Of a stretch of 12,049 nt of DNA, positions 8,017 through 12,049 are shown in pieces. The position numbers and the translations under genes are program-made. The notes beneath the pieces were generated by a model that saw nothing but the letters and a program-made list of their open reading frames with translations, made no database searches and had not been told where the DNA came from. The stretch is from positions 570,959 to 583,007 of the forward strand of contig WELB01000076.1 of assembly GCA_009602725.1 (NCBI GenBank), read 5' to 3'. Every line of letters begins with the position of its first letter. Within the stretch, counting starts at the first letter, position 1. Source of the stretch: Spirogloea muscicola (lineage: Eukaryota; Streptophyta; Zygnematophyceae; Spirogloeales; Spirogloeaceae).

Positions 8017-9655
8017 GGCGCGGCCTGGCTCGGCCCCGCGCTGAACTCTCACTCCGGCACCGCGGAAGTGAGCCCCGCCCCAGCCCTCGGCAGCCGTCTG
8101 TGGGGGTCCATTGCCAGGCTCGCGCGGCCCTAACCTGGCAAGGCGTCGTTGCCGGCCGCTCTGGCGGCGGCTGTGGCGGCGTGCCGTCTTCCGGCGATGG
8201 CGGCGGCGTCGTCGGTGCGGGCTGCAGGGCCAGCGACGGAGCCGTTGCCGCTGGCCTTGCTTGCGCTGCTGATGGCCACGCCCGCCCGCGGCGACGAGCG
8301 GCAGGTGTTCGAGCGGCTGCAGCAGCGAGTGGACTCGCCCGAGTTCCTCGCCAAGCTGCAGGAGCTGCAGAGTACCTCCATGGCCGCCCCCGCCTCCGGG
8401 CCAGCGGGTGGTGCCTCCTCGTCCTCGACATCGGCCTCGATGGCCTCGTCCTCGTCATCGTCGTCCTCGGCCTCGCCCCAGGCAGCCACCGACGAGGCGA
8501 CGACGCGGGCCCTCGACAGAAGTCTGCAGAGCTTGACCCATCCGTTCAGTTTCGGCCGTCTCATGCAGGCCGCCATGCAGGCATCCAAGCGGCCATGACA
8601 TAGTGCTGTCGACGCATGTCCTATGTGGCTGTGATTGAACGAGATGGCCTTACTGCCTCGCCTCCCTGATCTTGATGCAGATGGGATTGAGGTCAATGTC
8701 AACCTCGATGATCCCAGCTGGTGGCTGTGGGTCACGGACGCCGACTCTTACGGCCTTGCTGGCAAGGAGTCCGCAGATGAGTGGTGCGGCGAGAGCTATG
8801 TCGTCGTGGACAAGGAGGATGTCATTGACGCCATTGCCAACTTCGTCGCGCGCTACGTCTCTACACTACCGCAGACCAAGGTTCAGACCTGGAGGCACAC
8901 ATGACACCACCAAATAGCTTTGTTATGCCACATTGAGTGCGACTAGCACGGTGCAGCATCGTGGAAGGTGATGTGAATGGCATTGCAATATTGACATTGC
9001 ATGGTGATTGCTGCTTGTCTCATCTGACTGCAGCCAGCCTTGTGTCCCGCAGAACTTGCAACCTAAGGAGCTGCAGGATGGTGAGTGATCAGATTGTAGT
9101 CTGCTGTGAGCAGTCTTTGCGTGGATAATGCACAGTGTTGTTGCATGTGACATTCCCTGTTAACCCTCTAGCATTCCCTGTCAACCCTCTAGTCCTGGGT
9201 AACATTGTGGTATGCGCCTACTCTTTGCTGGACTTTGGACGAAGCCAGCTACAGGTCGCGACCAGATTGCGGCACCTTCTGGCAGTGGCAGCATCTGGCC
9301 TGACTAGACTCTTGAGCTTGCTATTGCACGTTCCCTGTGCCCGCAGCCATGGCGCAGGCATTCACAGAGCTGCGGCGCAAGAGCACGCTGCGTCGCTTTT
9401 GGGACTGGGGCCGCTTTTTATACACTTCTGCTTACTGGGCCACGACAGCATTTGGGTGAGTTGTTGGGTTGATTGTTGTCCTTAAGCTGCGGAGCATAGC
9501 TAGTGGCGAGTGCATGATCAGTGAGCTGGCTTGCTTGGTCCCCATGGTCTGGTTGCCCACATGATCGCAGGATATACAAGAACCCCATCGTGATCCGAGC
9601 GACGCTTGTGGCCATCTGGACATCAAGCCGTATCATCCTTGGCCTCCTGCGCTAG
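7874..9655 (+). CDS. Conserved plant-type protein of unknown function (six-exon model)
   Basis: Four 3' exons join in frame with GT-AG borders: 8681-8880, 9053-9080 (28 nt), 9347-9455 and 9571-9655 (TAG). They encode 'GIEVNVNLDDPSWWLWVTDA', 'SADEWCGESYVVVDKEDVID', a link 'NLQPKELQDAMAQAFTELRR', and a hydrophobic/basic tail with 'FWDWGRFLYTSAYWATTAFG' and 'NPIVIRATLVAIWTSSRIIL', possibly membrane-associated. From memory this resembles a plant protein family of unknown function, which I cannot name. The 5' part is less sure. ATG 7874 (context GCGTCCATGG) opens an Ala-rich helix, and a donor follows at 8068 (GTGAGC). A likely acceptor at 8304|8305 starts 'VFERLQQRVDSPEFLAKLQ', then a Ser-rich linker. 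The frame is off by one at the N (7976). The exon 2 to 3 joint is unresolved: TGA stops at 8596 and 8632 must be spliced out, with possible phase-1 donors at 8372, 8522, 8549 or 8558. Expected length is about 290 residues. Confidence 0.8.
9151..9192. repeat. 21-bp tandem duplication in an intron
   Basis: CATTCCCTGTTAACCCTCTAG (9151-9171) is followed directly by the same word with one T-to-C change (9172-9192), inside the intron 9081-9346. Confidence 0.92.
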
Positions 9656-10484
9656 AGGTGCTGGTCATGGTTGTCAGTAAGGGAACGTAGCGGGTGCGGT
9701 GACCATTGTGACCCCCATCTGCAGTGCATGACACTCTTGTACAGAACAGTTATCCACTCTAGTATCAATTGCTGGCTCTTGTTGCAGTTCATTGACCACT
9801 GCAGCTGAGCCCACAATATGTAAGCCGGCCACCCTTCATTCTCTCTTTCGAGCCTGCTTAGTATCCCAGTATGTAGCAAGCTATGCTCTGGTCGTCAGGA
9901 GTGCATCTATGCAGTAGCGTTGGACTTAGCCATGTGCACCACCTTGCACAGCAAGAGCTGCAGAACCCTGTACCCTAAAACCTAAACGACGACCAACCAG
10001 ATGCAGAGGGCCAGAGCCCTTCACAAGCCCCTTAGCTGGCGGCCGGAATCTTTGAGAGGCTTGTCCAACCTGCCGGCATCAACCTTGGCAGCACATACTG
10101 AGGGGGAAGAGCGTCACAGCAGGTGACTGTCACTCTGGCTTGAGTCAATTGGTTCTTTTCGAGTGGCATGTCTCACACTTGGCAAACGCAACAGCACCAC
10201 CCATTTGGGAAGTGCCACGCAGATGGAAGCAGCATCACCACCTTAGCCTACAGGTACAAGGTAGCTATGGGCAGGCCTCGTTCAGTTGCCTCTCTCCCTT
10301 AGGCACATGGGAGGCTACAACGTGAACACTTCTGAGAATGGATGGTGAAGCTACTATGTAGCACCGACATAACACACGCTTGCGCAACTACACCAAGCAA
10401 GCAGCTCCCTCTCCAATTGCGCAGCGACCTGCCTCTTGAGAGGCAGGGCTGGAAACAGATGGTATACTGACAGCATCCACCAAA
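9656..10484. other. Intergenic region between convergent genes
   Basis: 829 bp between the stop of the plus-strand gene (9655) and the stop of MGP1 (10485, minus). It should hold both 3' untranslated regions. A TGTAA lies at about 9820-9824 on the plus strand, the word used as polyadenylation signal in green algae, but a single 5-mer proves nothing. No gene, RNA or repeat is seen. Confidence 0.5.
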
Positions 10485-12049
10485 TTAGAGGTATGCACGT
10501 GGATCCAGGCTCTTGATGTCAACCTTGATGTCGTCCAAGTGGTCCCTGCTTAACATGGCAGCAGCGTAGAGGAGGTGTCAGCAGCATGCGGCACGAAGAA
10601 TCTTGAACGGAGACGATAAGCTACAACTCCCCTGCATTGTCATGGTCGATCACTTGGCGCTGCAAACAAGTCAAGCCACTGAGTTGTCTGCACCACTGGA
10701 AGCAAGCTAGCAATGTTCAGCGGCCTTCCCCGCACCTGCGCTTGAGGCTCTCCATCTTCTCCAACGCCTCATCGTGCAACTTGGCAATCTCGGCCTTGGC
10801 AAGCGCAAACTCTGTCTCTTCCTCCAAGTCCTCGTCCGATCCCGTTAAACCTAGCCTGTTGAGAAAGTTGTGTGAGGTCACAAGCTTCACCTGACCTACT
10901 TTTTAGTATTTTCTTGTGATGGGAGCATGCCTTTTTAGAATGCATACAAGAGCAGCAAAGAAGACACGGCATTTGCCAGTATTGCAAATCACGTGATCGA
11001 ATTTTAGTGGGCATTACATATCGTCTTCTGTACACTGCCCCACTCCTCAAGAAAGTGGCACTTGCTGCTTCCACGGTGTAGCCCGATGGTTTGGTTGCAT
11101 ATACACGCGGCAGCAAGAGGCAACAGTGTGGCAGCAAAGGCTCGCGAGTTCGTACGTGGTGTATATCTTCTGCATTTGCTCTTGGAAGAGGCTCAGGCCC
11201 TTGGCGTCGTCGAACGTCAGGGGCTTGCCCAGCTTCTTCTCGACATCCGCCAGTGCCTTGAGAGTGGGCTCCTCCGCGCCGAGGTCGTTCTCCACGCCCA
11301 GCCTGCTTGGCGGAGTCACAGAGGCGCCCGCGTCAAGACCGACGGGACCGAGCCAGCTGCCCATAGCTCGTCGCACCAGTCAGGCTTGTAGCCAAGCTTG
11401 CAAGGGCGAAAGCCCGAGGGATGCAGCCTACTCCTTGCGGATCTGAGCTGCCTCCATGATGTACGTGCGGACGTCCGGAGCCTCCTCGGCAGCGGCGTCG
11501 AGCAGGTCCCCCAGCTTCTCCGTGAAGGACGGGACGCCCAGCCTGCGAAGACGGCAGGGCCGCGCTCCTCAGCTGGCCGGCCAGAGCCGCCACACCGTGA
11601 GGGCCCAGCCAGCCGGAGCTGGCCACCATGGTAGCCATCCACGGTAGCGATCGCCAGTCCCGTTAATCCAGAGCTTGGCAAAGGCCAGCGCCGTCACAGC
11701 CAGCTGCCGCCGGAGGCCGCGGGCCAGCAAGCAGGGCAGGCGACGGGGGGCGGCGCTCACTTCTTGCGAATGGTCTTGACGGAGGCGGCGTAGTCGCGCA
11801 CCGCGGCGTCGTCGTCGGGGTCCAGCGGCACGCGCACCTTCTCCAGCTCCCGCAGGTACGCCCGGAACTGGCTCTGCTGGCTCACGAACATGGACGCCAC
11901 GACGTCCTCTGCGGCGGCACAGCGGGTGGCGGGAGGGCGGCCCGTCAGCAGGCTCGCCGCCGAGGCCGGGCGACGGGCTGGACGCCCGGGCCATAACCAC
12001 CGGCGGCAGCGGCGGCGAGCGAGCGGCGCCGCTCACCGCCGGCGTCGCC
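10485..12049 (-). CDS. MGP1: Mitochondrial ATP synthase 24 kDa subunit (FAd, MGP1), 5' end missing
   Basis: A plant-specific accessory subunit of mitochondrial F1Fo ATP synthase; loss in Arabidopsis affects male gametophyte development. Six exons on the minus strand join in one open frame with GT-AG borders: 12049-12037 (partial), 11908-11761, 11542-11432, 11302-11156, 10855-10736 and 10545-10485 (TAA). Introns are 128, 218, 129, 300 and 190 bp; the first is phase 1, the rest phase 2. The 199 residues in the window follow the Arabidopsis protein end to end: 'VPLDPDDDAAVRDYAASVKT' for 'ITLDPEDPAAVKQYANVMKT', 'EAPDVRTYI' for 'DIPDARAYL', 'ENDLGAEEPTLKALADVEKK' for 'TDELGAEAMMFEALEKVEKD', 'FALAKAEIAKLHDEALEKME' for 'LSMAKAQLDELKSDAVEAME', and 'DIKSLDPRAYL' for 'DVKSLDIRNFI'. 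The targeting peptide and about 40 residues lie beyond the right edge. The protein is mainly helical and soluble. No break is seen, so the gene is probably functional. Confidence 0.93.

Noticed and set aside
7403-8458. Long minus-strand frame (351 codons) over the CpG-rich region
   Set aside because: It is Arg/Pro/Ala low-complexity, crosses the N, and lies opposite the better-supported plus-strand exons; such frames are expected in GC-rich DNA.
7812-8603. Plus-strand 263-codon frame
   Set aside because: It is an Arg/Gly-rich out-of-frame shadow of the exon region, with no splice continuity to the conserved exons.
10731-10738. TGA shortly after 'SLKRR' as the end of MGP1
   Set aside because: A donor CAG|GTGCGG lies before it, and splicing to 10545 restores the conserved C-terminus 'DIKSLDPRAYL' in frame.

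Overview
The window looks like nuclear DNA of a green plant, most likely a streptophyte (charophyte alga or early-diverging land plant). It carries two multi-exon genes with short GT-AG introns of 115-310 bp. One is the plant-type mitochondrial ATP synthase 24 kDa (FAd/MGP1) subunit. The other has C-terminal exons that read like a conserved plant protein of unknown function. Exons and the first-exon region are GC- and CpG-rich, while the intergenic DNA is repeat-derived. The single N at 7976 and the layered decayed repeats fit a draft eukaryotic assembly. I cannot name the species.

Left half (1-7250), a graveyard of mobile and organellar DNA. Positions 1-434 (-) encode the C-terminal part of a reverse-transcriptase-type protein. 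Positions 1141-1754 (-) are a broken nuclear copy of mitochondrial cox1. Positions 1914-2333 and 4980-5338 (+) are two halves of one old retroelement fragment with a gag-pol-type aspartic protease. The halves are split by an LTR retrotransposon (2334-4979, minus orientation). That element has TG...CA ends, a GATGA target duplication and a primer-binding site that fits the middle of initiator tRNA-Met, the copia-type half-tRNA primer. A second copy of the old fragment (5452-6198, -) lies in inverted orientation, forms a large fold-back with the + halves and supplies the empty site. The LTR element has no recognisable pol; its interior is decayed coiled-coil coding sequence and short repeats.

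Right half (7250-12049), two convergent genes. A CpG-rich promoter-like stretch with (GCC)9 precedes a + strand gene (about 7874-9655) of roughly 290 residues. Its last four exons, including a 28-nt microexon, are well resolved; its 5' exons are less certain. After an 829-bp intergenic stretch, MGP1 runs on the minus strand from beyond the right edge to 10485, with six exons in the window and a clean reading frame.

The two genes have no visible joint function. The strongest points for a second look are the nested LTR element with its half-tRNA primer site and empty-site proof, the fold-back, the cox1 insertion, and the repeated exon starts in MGP1.
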